DNA of 64,000 nt from Brachymonas wangyanguii (lineage in GTDB: Bacteria; Pseudomonadota; Gammaproteobacteria; Burkholderiales; Burkholderiaceae_C): contig NZ_CP173677.1 in NCBI RefSeq assembly GCF_045055315.1, positions 2,046,001 to 2,110,000 on the forward strand, read 5' to 3'. The notes beneath the pieces are model-generated. The model saw only the letters and a program-made list of their open reading frames with translations. It had not been told where the DNA came from and did not search any database. A program made the position numbers and the translations under genes. Of this stretch, positions 28,998 through 37,713 are shown in pieces (position 1 is the stretch's first letter; each line of letters starts with the position of its first letter).

Positions 28998-29615
28998 TCA
29001 TATTGTCCACCCGAAAGTGCGCAACAACCGGGCGGTTTCGAACAGCGGCAATCCCATGATGCCGGAGAAGCTGCCCTCGATGCGCGTGATCAACGTGGCG
29101 GCATGGCCCTGCACGCCATAGCCGCCGGCCTTGCCAAACGGCTCGCCAGTCTGCACATAAGCGGCCATGCGCGCCTCGTCCAGCGTATCGAACACCACTT
29201 CGGATTCGGACAGCGCCTGCTCCATGCGCACGCCATCGGCCTGCGACAGCGCGATGGCGACGGCCGTCAGCACCTGGTGCCGGCGGCCGGACAGGCGGCG
29301 CAGCATCTCCAGCGCCTGGCCGTCGTCGGCCGGCTTGCCGAGGATGCGCTCGTCCAGCGTGACCGTGGTATCGGCACACAGGATGGGCGCCGGCGGCAGG
29401 CCGCGCGCCTGCCAGCGTCGCACCGCGGCTTCGAGCTTGAGCCGGGTCACGCGCTGCACATAGGCATGTGCCAGCTCGCCTGGCAGCTCGGCTTCCAGGC
29501 TTTCGGCATCTTCTTCGGGGCCGGGCAGCAGCAATTGATGCGCCACGCCGATCTGCTCCAGCAGCTGGCGGCGGCGCGGGCTTTGCGAGGCCAGGTAGAC
29601 AAAATCCTGCAACAT
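28998..29615 (-). CDS. Maf family nucleotide pyrophosphatase
   Basis: House-cleaning enzyme that hydrolyses non-canonical or modified nucleoside triphosphates (dTTP/UTP or m7GTP type). The N-terminal SxxPRRxxLL motif reads SQSPRRRQLLEQIG. CADTTV and the KPADDGQALEMLRRLSGRRHQV segment are conserved. GYGVQGHAATLITRIEGSFSGIMGLP is the Maf C-terminal core. At 205 residues the length is normal. It starts two bases after the rlmH stop. The Thr in ADTTV and the overall sequence suggest the YhdE/dTTPase type, but substrate choice is uncertain. Confidence 0.92.
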   Translation of the reverse strand: MLQDFVYLASQSPRRRQLLEQIGVAHQLLLPGPEEDAESLEAELPGELAHAYVQRVTRLKLEAAVRRWQARGLPPAPILCADTTVTLDERILGKPADDGQALEMLRRLSGRRHQVLTAVAIALSQADGVRMEQALSESEVVFDTLDEARMAAYVQTGEPFGKAGGYGVQGHAATLITRIEGSFSGIMGLPLFETARLLRTFGWTI

Positions 29616-29617
29616 GC

Positions 29618-30100
29618 TTATTCGCGGTGGTAAGGATGGCCGGCATTCACCGACCAGGCGCGGTACAGCTGCTCCACCAGCAACACACGCGCCATGGCGT
29701 GCGGCAACGTCATGTCGGACAGGCGGATGCGCTCATGCGCCTGCTGGCGCAGGTCGGGGTGCAGGCCGTCCGGCCCGCCAATCAGCAGCGCCACGTCATC
29801 GCCCTGCTGCTGCCAGCCGTGCAGGCGCTCGGCCAGCGCCCTGGTGGTGAGTGCGGTACCGCGCTCGTCCAGTGCCACCACGCGGCGGCCTTTCTGCGTG
29901 CCGCCGTCGATGGCGGCCTCGATGCGCTGCATCTCGGCCTGCATCATCTGCTGGGGGGTCTTGCCGCCGCTGCGCGGTTCGGTCTTGACGGTGCGGCAAT
30001 CCAGCCGCAACTCGGGCGGAAAGCGCTTGGCGTAATCGTCAAACGCGGTCTGCGCCCAGTCCGGCATTTTCTGGCCCACGGCCACGATGACCAGTTTCAT
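29618..30100 (-). CDS. rlmH: 23S rRNA (pseudouridine1915-N3)-methyltransferase
   Basis: SPOUT-class methyltransferase acting on helix 69 of 23S rRNA in assembled 70S ribosomes. The 160-residue length and the knot-forming C-terminus are diagnostic: LDERG, FAL-type LLIGGPDGL, then LSDMTLPHAMARVLLVEQLYRAW and the C-terminal HPYHRE. Its neighbour upstream encodes RsfS as part of a fusion, and this ribosome-related pair is a conserved neighbourhood in proteobacteria. A 30-base gap separates them. Confidence 0.96.
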   Translation of the reverse strand: MKLVIVAVGQKMPDWAQTAFDDYAKRFPPELRLDCRTVKTEPRSGGKTPQQMMQAEMQRIEAAIDGGTQKGRRVVALDERGTALTTRALAERLHGWQQQGDDVALLIGGPDGLHPDLRQQAHERIRLSDMTLPHAMARVLLVEQLYRAWSVNAGHPYHRE

Positions 30101-30130
30101 GGCCAGCCTGCGGGAATCCGTGCCGCCCGC

Positions 30131-31492
30131 TCAGGCCTTGCCGACCGGCTTGCTGCCCACGGTCTTGCCGACGATCAGCTTGACCTCGGGTGCAGCGCTG
30201 GCGGTACGGCGGCGCGGCGTAGTGGCGGGCTTGGCCTCCGTCGTGGCGGCATCAGCAGCCGGCTTGGCCGTAGTGGCGCGCGGCTTGCGCGCTGCCGCGG
30301 GCTTGGCTGCCGTGGCAGGCTTGGCGGCAGCGGGCTGGCGACGGCTGGCGGCGGGCTTGCCCAGGCGCATGCGCACCGGCTTCTCGCCCCAGATGTCTTC
30401 CAGCATGTAGTACTGGCGGATCGCCGGCTGCATCACGTGCACCACGGCGCTGCCGCAGTCCACGATGATCCACTCGCCGTTTTCCTCGCCTTCGCTGCGC
30501 GGCTTGGGAAAGCCGGCTTCGCGCACGGCATCGCGCACGCTGGAGGCCAGCGCCTTGGTCTGGCGGTTGGAGGTACCGGAAGCGATGATCACGCGTTCGA
30601 ACAGCGGCGACAGGTGCGCCGTGTTGTAGACCACGATGTTCTGGGCCTTCACATCCTCCAGGCCATCGACGATGGCGCGCTGCAGCTTCTGGATCATCTT
30701 GGCCGCAGCCGGGCTGTCTTCGGCAATGCCGTCATCGCCCATGGGCAGATCGGTTTCGGGATTTGCCTCGCGGACGGGCGGCTTGGGAGGGGTCTTCTTG
30801 ACTGCGGAACGTTCAGTGGCCATCAGGGTGTCTGGTGAAAGATAAAGTTTATGGTGCGCAATATACTGTGCTACGGCTGGGGGCACAAGGGTTTGCAGCC
30901 AGTCCTCCAGCTGCTCGGGGCTTTCGTGCTCACGCTCCAGCACGCCGGCGCGGATGCGGGTGGAGCTGAAATCGCTGGGCGGTAGCTGCAGCACTTCGGT
31001 GCGCAGGGCCGGCAGCTGCTGGCGCAACTGCTGCAGGTCCAGCTCCAGCTGGCCGCTGCCCTGCTGGCCGTCGGGGCGACACAGCACTGCCACCGTCACC
31101 TGCCGCAGCAGGTCTTCGGCGCGCTGCCATTGCGGCAGTGTCAGCAGCAGGTCCTGCCCCATCAGCAGGAACCATTCGACTTCCTGTTCATGCCGCGCGG
31201 CATGGCGCTCCTGCAGCTCCTGCAGGGTATCGATGGTGTAGGTGATGGTGCCGCGCTGCACCTCGCAATCGTCCACCTGCACCTGCGGCAGGCTGGCAAA
31301 CGCCAGCTGCGCCATCACCATGCGGTGACGCGAGGCGCTCAGCCGGCGCTGCTTCATCCAGGGCTGGCCGGTGGGCACCACATACAGCAGGTCCAGCTGC
31401 AGCTGCGCCACAGCCGCCGCCGCCAGCCCCACATGGGCCAGGTGCGGCGGGTCAAAGGCACCGCCGTAAATGCCGATTCGCTTGATGGGCAT
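30131..31492 (-). CDS. nadD-rsfS: NadD-RsfS fusion: nicotinate-nucleotide adenylyltransferase joined to ribosome silencing factor
   Basis: One 453-residue frame contains two complete proteins. Residues 1-218 are NadD, which makes NaAD from nicotinate mononucleotide and ATP: GGAFDPPHLAH nucleotidyltransferase motif and SSTRIR near its end. From residue 224 (MATERSAV, codon at 30823) the frame continues into RsfS (Iojap/DUF143), which binds ribosomal protein L14 and blocks subunit joining: LQRAIVDGLEDVKAQNIVVYN, then EWIIVDCGSAVVHVM and YMLEDIWG. No stop separates them, and no ribosome site precedes the internal ATG. A basic Ala/Lys/Thr-rich tail of about 75 residues follows RsfS. Separate adjacent genes are the rule, so this is either a real fusion or a lost stop codon. 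The start lies two bases after hemF. Confidence 0.85.
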   Translation of the reverse strand: MPIKRIGIYGGAFDPPHLAHVGLAAAAVAQLQLDLLYVVPTGQPWMKQRRLSASRHRMVMAQLAFASLPQVQVDDCEVQRGTITYTIDTLQELQERHAARHEQEVEWFLLMGQDLLLTLPQWQRAEDLLRQVTVAVLCRPDGQQGSGQLELDLQQLRQQLPALRTEVLQLPPSDFSSTRIRAGVLEREHESPEQLEDWLQTLVPPAVAQYIAHHKLYLSPDTLMATERSAVKKTPPKPPVREANPETDLPMGDDGIAEDSPAAAKMIQKLQRAIVDGLEDVKAQNIVVYNTAHLSPLFERVIIASGTSNRQTKALASSVRDAVREAGFPKPRSEGEENGEWIIVDCGSAVVHVMQPAIRQYYMLEDIWGEKPVRMRLGKPAASRRQPAAAKPATAAKPAAARKPRATTAKPAADAATTEAKPATTPRRRTASAAPEVKLIVGKTVGSKPVGKA

Positions 31493-31494
31493 AG

Positions 31495-32436
31495 TCAGGC
31501 CGCCAGCCAGTCCTGCCGCGGCAGGAACTCGGTATACAGGCGCGCCTCGGCACTGCCCGGCTGCTCGCCACGGCGATAGGCCCAGCTGGCCTGCGGCGGC
31601 ATCGACAGCAGGATCGATTCGGTACGGCCACCGGACTGCAGGCCGAAGTGCGTGCCACGGTCCCAGACCAGGTTGAATTCGACATAGCGGCCACGGCGAT
31701 AGAGCTGGAAGCTGCGCTCGCGCTCGCCCCAGGCCTGGTCCTTGCGGCGCTGCACGATCGGGATATAGGCCGGCAGGAAGCCGTCGCCGACCGCCTGCAG
31801 CATGGCAAAGTTGCGTGCGTGGTCGAACTCGGAGAAATCGTCAAAGAAGATGCCACCTACGCCGCGTTGCTCCTGGCGGTGCTTCAGGTAGAAATATTCG
31901 TCGCACCATCGCTTGAAGCGCGGGTACTTGTCCTCGCCAAACGGTTGCAGCGCATCGTGGCAGGTCTGGTGGAAATGCACGCAGTCTTCACGCTGACCGT
32001 AGTACGGCGTCAGGTCCATGCCGCCGCCAAACCAGCACACCGGGCTGCCGCCAGCCGGCAAGGCCGCCAGCATGCGCACGTTCATGTGCACGGTGGGCAC
32101 GTAGGGGTTGCGCGGGTGGAACACCAGCGACACGCCCATGGCCTCGAACGGCGCACCGGCCAGCTCCGGGCGATGCTGCGTCGCCGAGGGCGGCAGCTGC
32201 GGGCCGCGCACATGCGACAGGCCGACGCCGGCGCGCTCGAACACCTCGCCGCCTTCCAGGATCATGGTGCGGCCACGGCCCTGCAGCAGCTCGCCCGGCG
32301 CCTTCTGCCAGTCGTCCACGACAAAGCGGGCTTCGGGTTCAAAGGCGGCCACGGCATCGGTGATGCGCTGTTGCAGGCCGGTGAGATAGCTCAGCACGGC
32401 CTGGGTGTCGGCCGCTGCGGTCAGGGAATCTGTCAT
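31495..32436 (-). CDS. hemF: Oxygen-dependent coproporphyrinogen III oxidase
   Basis: Decarboxylates coproporphyrinogen III to protoporphyrinogen IX in haem synthesis, using O2. The conserved core is present: FGGGMDLTPYYG, then EDCVHFHQTCHDAL, and later RGVGGIFFDDF and RYVEFNLVWDRGTHFGLQSGGR. At 313 residues it has the usual length. It precedes nadD-rsfS by two bases in the operon. An aerobic enzyme alone would not support haem synthesis without oxygen, so an anaerobic HemN is expected elsewhere if the cell respires tetrathionate. Confidence 0.96.
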   Translation of the reverse strand: MTDSLTAAADTQAVLSYLTGLQQRITDAVAAFEPEARFVVDDWQKAPGELLQGRGRTMILEGGEVFERAGVGLSHVRGPQLPPSATQHRPELAGAPFEAMGVSLVFHPRNPYVPTVHMNVRMLAALPAGGSPVCWFGGGMDLTPYYGQREDCVHFHQTCHDALQPFGEDKYPRFKRWCDEYFYLKHRQEQRGVGGIFFDDFSEFDHARNFAMLQAVGDGFLPAYIPIVQRRKDQAWGERERSFQLYRRGRYVEFNLVWDRGTHFGLQSGGRTESILLSMPPQASWAYRRGEQPGSAEARLYTEFLPRQDWLAA

Positions 32437-32462
32437 GCGGATATCCGGAAAATGCGGGCGGC

Positions 32463-33155
32463 TCAGGACCTGGAGCCGTCGCGGGAAGCCTGGCGGTCAA
32501 ACGGGCGCACTGGCGCCGCGTTGTCGGGGTGGTAGCCGGAGCGGCCGGCGTAATACTCGGCCAGGCCGGCAAAATCGGCCTCCATGTCACCGCTGCAGCG
32601 TGCGAAGTGCTGCACGCCGACCTCCTTCTTGCCAAAATCAATAAAAGCCAGGCCGAGCGGACAATCGGCGGCGCGCCACAGGTGGTAGAAACCGGTACGC
32701 CAGCCATTGGTCTTGCTGCGCGTGCCCTCGGGCGTGACGGCCAGCCAGAAGAAATCGGCCTGGCGCATCTGCGCCACGGTTTCCTCGACCACGCCATGCG
32801 CGGCGCGGCGATTGATGGCAACGCCACCAATCGCGCGGATCCAGTTGCCCAGCACCGGCACGTTCACCACGCTGTCCTTGATCCAGAAACGGAAGGGTAC
32901 GCCAATCGCCCACTTGAACAGCAGGCCGACCGGAAAATCCCAGTTGGAGGTGTGCGGATAGACCACGACCAGGCCACGCGTCTCGGGCAGGCCATTGAAG
33001 TAGGACTTCCAGCCCAGCCATTGCAGCATCTTGCCGGCCAGCTTGCTGCCACGACCGGGAAAGACCGGCTGCGCCGGCATCGGATAGACCTGCAGACCCC
33101 GCATGCGTCCTGTTCCTGTTGCCGCTGCCGGCGGCGTCACCTCCGGCCCGGTCAT
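32463..33155 (-). CDS. 1-acylglycerol-3-phosphate acyltransferase-like protein
   Basis: Member of the PlsC-like acyltransferase superfamily, 230 residues from ATG 33155. The catalytic HX4D motif reads HTSNWD (H68, D73), and the substrate motif PEGTRS follows some 65 residues later. The short form and the divergent HTSNWDF box match the family of lysophospholipid acyltransferase-like proteins whose substrate is often unassigned. The start overlaps the purD stop as ATGA, so translation is coupled. The frame opens to 33473 antisense-like within purD, but that is not coding. It may be a peripheral membrane enzyme; no strong transmembrane helix is seen. Confidence 0.8.
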   Translation of the reverse strand: MTGPEVTPPAAATGTGRMRGLQVYPMPAQPVFPGRGSKLAGKMLQWLGWKSYFNGLPETRGLVVVYPHTSNWDFPVGLLFKWAIGVPFRFWIKDSVVNVPVLGNWIRAIGGVAINRRAAHGVVEETVAQMRQADFFWLAVTPEGTRSKTNGWRTGFYHLWRAADCPLGLAFIDFGKKEVGVQHFARCSGDMEADFAGLAEYYAGRSGYHPDNAAPVRPFDRQASRDGSRS

Positions 33156-34471
33156 GCCTGCGAAACGGTCGAAGGCACGGCGCGGAAGCCGATATCGGTA
33201 CGGAACTGCATCTGCGGCAGCTGCACTTCCTGCATTGCGGCATAGGCCTTGGCCTGCGCCTGGCGCACGCTGTCGGCCAGCGCCGTCACGCACAGCACGC
33301 GGCCACCGCTGCTTACCAGCGTGCCGTCTTCCTGCAGGCGCGTGCCGGCATGGAATACCTTGAGTTCTTCCTCGACATCCTGCGGCAGCTGGCAGATGGC
33401 CTCGCCGGTACGCGGGTGCATCGGATAACCCGGAGCAGCCACCACCACGCCCAGCGCGACACGACGGTCCCACTGCGGCTCGACGTCGGCCAGGTGCTTG
33501 CCGGTACCGGTAGCCGGTTCGGTCGCCGCCATCAGCAGCTCGACCAGGTCGGACTTGAGGCGCATCAGGATCGGCTGGGTTTCCGGGTCGCCCATGCGGC
33601 AGTTGAATTCCAGCGTCTTGAGCTGGCCTTCGGGGCTGATCATCAGGCCGGCGTAGAGGAAGCCAGTGTAGGGGATGCCGTCCTTGGCCATGCCGCGCAG
33701 CGTCGGCAGGATCACCTCGCGCATGGCGCGCGCGTGCACGTCGGCCGTGACGATGGGTGCCGGGGAATAGGCACCCATGCCGCCGGTGTTCGGGCCCTGG
33801 TCGTTGTCCTGCAGGCGCTTGTGGTCCTGGCTGGTGGCCAGCGCCACCACTTCCGTACCGTCACACACCACCATGAAGCTGGCTTCTTCGCCCTGCAGGA
33901 ATTCCTCGATCACCACGCGGGCACCGCCCTCGTTGTGCTGCACGCCCAGGGTGTTGTCGACCAGCATGAAATCGATGGCGTCATGCGCTTCCTGCAGCGT
34001 CATCGCCACTACCACGCCCTTGCCGGCGGCCAGGCCATCGGCCTTGATCACGATGGGCGCGCCCAGCTTGTCCACGTAGGCATGGGCTGCGGCAGGATCG
34101 GTAAAGGTGTCAAACGCCGCCGTCGGGATGCCGTGGCGCTGCATGAAATCCTTGCTGAAGGCCTTGGAGCTTTCCAGCTGGGCCGCCTGTTGCGTAGGGC
34201 CGAAGATGCGCAGGCCGGCAGCGCGGAACTTGTCCACCACGCCGCCTGCCAGCGGTGCCTCGGGGCCAACCACGGTGAGTTCGATCTTGTGCTGCAGCGC
34301 CCACTGGCACAGCGTGTCCAGATCCATGGGCGGCAGGTTTTCGAGCTTGTTCTCGTGCGCGGTGCCACCGTTGCCGGGCGCCACATAGACCTTGTTGACG
34401 CGTTCGGATTGCGCCAGTTTCCAGGCCAGCGCATGTTCGCGGCCACCGCCGCCAATCACCAGTACTTGCAT
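33152..34471 (-). CDS. purD: Phosphoribosylamine-glycine ligase (GARS)
   Basis: Second step of purine synthesis: joins glycine to phosphoribosylamine with ATP, cytoplasmic. ATP-grasp protein of 439 residues: VIGGGGREHALAW at the N-terminus, IKADGLAAGKGVVVA as the ATP loop, DHKRLQDNDQGPNTGGMGAYSP, and EFNCRMGDPETQ binding metal. All of these are intact. It is slightly longer than the E. coli enzyme (429). It begins three bases after yebC and overlaps the next gene by four bases. Confidence 0.97.
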   Translation of the reverse strand: MQVLVIGGGGREHALAWKLAQSERVNKVYVAPGNGGTAHENKLENLPPMDLDTLCQWALQHKIELTVVGPEAPLAGGVVDKFRAAGLRIFGPTQQAAQLESSKAFSKDFMQRHGIPTAAFDTFTDPAAAHAYVDKLGAPIVIKADGLAAGKGVVVAMTLQEAHDAIDFMLVDNTLGVQHNEGGARVVIEEFLQGEEASFMVVCDGTEVVALATSQDHKRLQDNDQGPNTGGMGAYSPAPIVTADVHARAMREVILPTLRGMAKDGIPYTGFLYAGLMISPEGQLKTLEFNCRMGDPETQPILMRLKSDLVELLMAATEPATGTGKHLADVEPQWDRRVALGVVVAAPGYPMHPRTGEAICQLPQDVEEELKVFHAGTRLQEDGTLVSSGGRVLCVTALADSVRQAQAKAYAAMQEVQLPQMQFRTDIGFRAVPSTVSQA

Positions 34472-34474
34472 CGT

Positions 34475-35206
34475 TTACTCTCCCAGATCCAGTTCAGCGT
34501 TGTGGTAGACGTTCTGCACGTCGTCCTGATCCTCGAGCATGTCGAGCAGTTTTTGCATTTTGGCAGCATCTTCGCCGGTGAGCGCAATGCTGTTTTCGGC
34601 ACGCATGGTGACTTCTGCCAGCTCCGGCACCAGGCCGGCGGCCTCGAGCGCGTTCTTCACCGCCTCGAACTCGGCCGGCGGCGTCAGCACCTCGATCGCG
34701 CCATCGTCATCGGTGATCACGTCTTCGGCGCCGGATTCGAGCGCCACTTCCATCACCTTGTCTTCATCGGTGCCGGGGGCAAAAAACAGCTGGCCGCAGT
34801 GCTTGAACTGGAACACCACCGAGCCTTCGGTGCCCAGGTTGCCGCCGTTCTTGCTCAGGATGTGACGCACTTCGGCCACGGTACGCACGCGGTTGTCGGT
34901 CATCGTGTCCACCATGACGGCGGCACCGCCGATGCCGTAGCCTTCGTAGCGGATTTCCTCGTACTGCACGCCCTCGAGGTTGCCGGTGGCCTTGTCGATA
35001 TTGCGCTTGATGTTGTCGGCCGGCATGTTGGCGGCCTTGGCCTTGTCTACCGCCAGGCGCAGACGCGGGTTGGCGTTCAGATCGCCGCCACCCTGACGCG
35101 CCGCCACAATGATTTCACGGATCAGGCGCGTCCAGATACGGCCGCGCTTTTCGTCCTGACGACCTTTGCGATGCTGGATGTTGGCCCATTTGCTATGACC
35201 TGCCAT
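34475..35206 (-). CDS. yebC: YebC/PmpR family transcriptional regulator or translation factor
   Basis: A 243-residue YebC protein: MAGHSKWANIQHRKGRQDEK at the N-terminus, then RLRLAVDKAKAANMPADNI and YEGYGIGGAA. Members bind DNA as regulators (PmpR, YebC) and some have been shown to help ribosomes through proline stretches. ATG 35206 has GAGG at good distance and gives the classic start; the frame opens to 35335 but that part is not family-like. It is the first gene of the eight-gene minus-strand run ending in rng. The 91-bp divergent gap to the HerA-like gene must hold both promoters. Confidence 0.93.
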   Translation of the reverse strand: MAGHSKWANIQHRKGRQDEKRGRIWTRLIREIIVAARQGGGDLNANPRLRLAVDKAKAANMPADNIKRNIDKATGNLEGVQYEEIRYEGYGIGGAAVMVDTMTDNRVRTVAEVRHILSKNGGNLGTEGSVVFQFKHCGQLFFAPGTDEDKVMEVALESGAEDVITDDDGAIEVLTPPAEFEAVKNALEAAGLVPELAEVTMRAENSIALTGEDAAKMQKLLDMLEDQDDVQNVYHNAELDLGE

Positions 35207-35297
35207 GGTGGATAATCCTCTGTATTCTTTCTGGGGGGTTAGCCCTTGCTGCAACACCCAGCATTCTACTTTTGATCCCGTTGCACGGAGCACTTCC

Positions 35298-36809
35298 ATG
35301 GCCGAACCCCTGCTGATCGCCCAGAATTCGCACACCAGCTGCTACTTGCTGCCTGGTCTGGCCAACCGCCACGGCCTGATTACCGGCGCCACCGGTACCG
35401 GCAAGACCGTCACCCTGCAAAAAATGGCCGAATCCTTGTCGGCGATCGGCGTGCCGGTGTTCATGACCGACATCAAGGGCGATCTGAGCGGCATCAGCCA
35501 GCAAGGCAGCATCGGCAGCAAGATGGCCGGCGTGCTGCAGGAGCGCGGCATTGCCGTGCCCGAACCGGTCGCCTGCCCCACCACCTTCTGGGACGTATTC
35601 GGCGAGCAGGGCCACCCGGTGCGCACCACCATCAGCGACATGGGCCCGCTGCTGCTGTCGCGCATGCTGGACCTGAACGACACGCAAAGCGGCGTGCTCA
35701 ACCTGGTGTTCAAGATTGCCGACGACAACGGCCTGCTGCTGCTCGACCTGAAGGACCTGCGCAGCATGCTGCAGTACGTGGGCGAGAACGCCAAGCAGTT
35801 CACCACCGAGTACGGCAACATCAGCAGCGCCAGCGTCGGCGCCATCCAGCGCGGCCTGCTGCAGCTCGAGACACAAGGCGGCGACCAGTTCTTTGGCGAG
35901 CCCATGCTCGACATCGCCGACCTGATGCAGACCGATGGCGGCAAGGGCATGATCAACATCCTGGCCTCGGACAAGCTGCTGCAGGCACCACGCCTGTACG
36001 GCAGCTTCCTGCTCTGGCTGCTGTCCGAGCTGTTCGAGCAGCTGCCTGAAATCGGCGATCCGGAAAAGCCGAAGCTGGTGTTCTTCTTCGACGAGGCGCA
36101 CCTGCTGTTCGACGACGCGCCCAAGGTGCTGCTGGAGCGCATCGAACTGGTGGTGCGCCTGGTGCGCTCCAAGGGCGTGGGCGTCTATTTCGTCACGCAG
36201 AACCCGATCGACGTGCCCGATACCGTGCTGGCGCAGCTCGGCAACCGCGTGCAGCACGCCCTGCGCGCCTTCACCCCGCGTGACCAGAAGGCGGTCAAGG
36301 CCACCGCCGAAACCATGCGCAGCAATCCCGACATCAACATCGTCGAAGCCATTACCGAACTCGGCACCGGCGAGGCACTGGTCAGCTTCCTCGACGAAAA
36401 AGGCCGCCCCGGCATCACGCAGCGCGTGTTTGTCGTGCCGCCAGGCAGCCAGATCGGCCCGATCACGCCGCAACAGCGCCAGTCGCTGATGGCCCGTTCG
36501 CTGGTCGCCGGCACCTACGAAAAAACCATTGACCGCGAATCCGCCTACGAGATTCTGATGCAGAAGCGCGCCATGCCAGCTGATGCCGGCAAGGCCGGCT
36601 CCAAGGGCGCAGCGGCTGCTGCCGCCGAAGACAGCGGCATGCTCGGCGGCATGGGCACCATGGTCAAGGAAGCGCTGTTTGGCCGTACCGGCCCGCGTGG
36701 CGGCCAGTACGATGGCCTGGTGCAGTCGATGGCCAAGTCGGCGGTGCGCAGCGCCGGCCGTGAAATCATCCGTGGCGTGCTCGGAGGCATCCTGGGCCGC
36801 CGCCGCTAA
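35298..36809 (+). CDS. HerA-like helicase / DUF853 ATPase (YjgR family)
   Basis: A 503-residue ATPase of the HerA/FtsK-like group. Walker A GATGTGKTVT lies near residue 32, and Walker B LVFFFDEAHLLF about 260. The central sensor segment reads GVYFVTQNPIDVPDTVL. The C-terminus is Ala/Gly-rich and ends in a basic GRRR. YjgR homologues are widespread but uncharacterised; a DNA or protein translocase role is inferred from HerA. ATG 35298 is chosen because GGAG precedes it and MAEPLLIAQ is the family start. It ends 17 bases before upp; the two are probably co-transcribed. Confidence 0.87.
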   Translation: MAEPLLIAQNSHTSCYLLPGLANRHGLITGATGTGKTVTLQKMAESLSAIGVPVFMTDIKGDLSGISQQGSIGSKMAGVLQERGIAVPEPVACPTTFWDVFGEQGHPVRTTISDMGPLLLSRMLDLNDTQSGVLNLVFKIADDNGLLLLDLKDLRSMLQYVGENAKQFTTEYGNISSASVGAIQRGLLQLETQGGDQFFGEPMLDIADLMQTDGGKGMINILASDKLLQAPRLYGSFLLWLLSELFEQLPEIGDPEKPKLVFFFDEAHLLFDDAPKVLLERIELVVRLVRSKGVGVYFVTQNPIDVPDTVLAQLGNRVQHALRAFTPRDQKAVKATAETMRSNPDINIVEAITELGTGEALVSFLDEKGRPGITQRVFVVPPGSQIGPITPQQRQSLMARSLVAGTYEKTIDRESAYEILMQKRAMPADAGKAGSKGAAAAAAEDSGMLGGMGTMVKEALFGRTGPRGGQYDGLVQSMAKSAVRSAGREIIRGVLGGILGRRR

Positions 36810-36826
36810 TCCGCAGGAACACCACC

Positions 36827-37456
36827 ATGTCCGAAGTCCACCACATCACCCACCCGCTGATCCAGCACAAGCTCACGCTGATGCGCAACAAGCAGGCCAG
36901 CACCAGCTCCTTCCGCCGCCTGCTCAACGAGCTGAGCGCGCTGATGGCCTACGAAATCACGCGCGACATGCCGATGCAGGAGATCGAGGTCGAAACGCCG
37001 CTGGAAACCACCACCGGCCAGATCATCGACGGCAAGAAACTGGCGCTGATCAGCATCCTGCGCGCCGGCAACGGCCTGCTGGATGGCATGCTGAGCATCG
37101 TGCCGGGCGCGCGCGTCGGCCATATCGGCCTATACCGCGACCCGCAGACGCTGCAGGCGGTCGAATACTATTTCAAGATGCCGAGCCACATGGAAGAGCG
37201 CGATGCCATCGTCGTCGATCCGATGCTGGCCACCGGCAACTCGGCCGTGGCCGCACTCGACAAGATCCGTGCGCTGAAACCGCGCAGCATCAAGTTCATG
37301 TGCCTGCTGACCTGCCCGGAAGGCATTGCCACGCTGCACAAGGCGCATCCGGACGTGCCGATCTACACCGCGGCGATCGACCGCGGCCTGAACGAGAAGG
37401 GCTATATCGTGCCGGGCCTGGGCGATGCGGGCGACCGCATCTTTGGCACGCTCTGA
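36827..37456 (+). CDS. upp: Uracil phosphoribosyltransferase
   Basis: Salvages uracil to UMP with PRPP. The PRPP-binding loop reads VVDPMLATGNSAVAALD, and the C-terminal uracil-binding segment YIVPGLGDAGDRIFGT is intact. The length of 209 is canonical, and ILRAGNGLLDGML near residue 75 is also typical. It lies directly after the HerA-like gene and converges on the TusA-like gene with 15 bases between stops. Confidence 0.97.
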   Translation: MSEVHHITHPLIQHKLTLMRNKQASTSSFRRLLNELSALMAYEITRDMPMQEIEVETPLETTTGQIIDGKKLALISILRAGNGLLDGMLSIVPGARVGHIGLYRDPQTLQAVEYYFKMPSHMEERDAIVVDPMLATGNSAVAALDKIRALKPRSIKFMCLLTCPEGIATLHKAHPDVPIYTAAIDRGLNEKGYIVPGLGDAGDRIFGTL

Positions 37457-37475
37457 GCGATCGGCAGCCGCTCAG
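37453..37475. terminator. Convergent hairpin spanning both stop codons (upp / tusA-like)
   Basis: CTGAGCG-N9-CGCTCAG, seven-base arms. The left arm contains the upp TGA and the right arm the tusA-like stop. No T-run is present, so it may work as a processing or partial-termination structure. Confidence 0.45.
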
Positions 37476-37711
37476 CGGCGCTTCAGGTAGTGGGTGCAAC
37501 TGGCGCCCGCTTCCTGCTGGCCCAGCAAGGCATTGCCAGTCTGCACGGCAAAGGCCTGGAAATCGCGCAGCGCACCGGGATCGGTGGTGATGATTTTCAG
37601 CACCTGGCCGCTTTCCAGCGTGTTCAGCGCCTTCTTGGCCTTGAGGATGGGCAGCGGACAGCTCAGGCCGCTGGCGTCGAGTTCAACGTCGAAAGCAATA
37701 TCAGTCGTCAT
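37472..37711 (-). CDS. TusA/SirA-family sulfur carrier protein
   Basis: A 79-residue TusA-like protein with the CPxP active site CPLP, C18 being the sulfur carrier cysteine. Such proteins accept persulfide sulfur and pass it to tRNA thiolation, molybdenum cofactor or sulfur oxidation partners. The C-terminal part is shorter and carries an extra Cys (GASCTHYL). It starts two bases after cysM, so the two are surely co-transcribed. That suggests a role in sulfur delivery for cysteine or in handling thiosulfate-derived sulfane sulfur (inference). Confidence 0.88.
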   Translation of the reverse strand: MTTDIAFDVELDASGLSCPLPILKAKKALNTLESGQVLKIITTDPGALRDFQAFAVQTGNALLGQQEAGASCTHYLKRR

Positions 37712-37713
37712 GG

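Noticed and set aside
30131..30823. Annotating rsfS as a separate gene starting at 30823
   Set aside because: No ribosome site precedes that ATG and no stop ends nadD; a single frame is what the sequence shows, though the alternative stays possible.
33119..35215. A 698-codon plus-strand frame opposite purD and yebC
   Set aside because: Both opposite-strand genes are clear; the frame has no recognisable motif.
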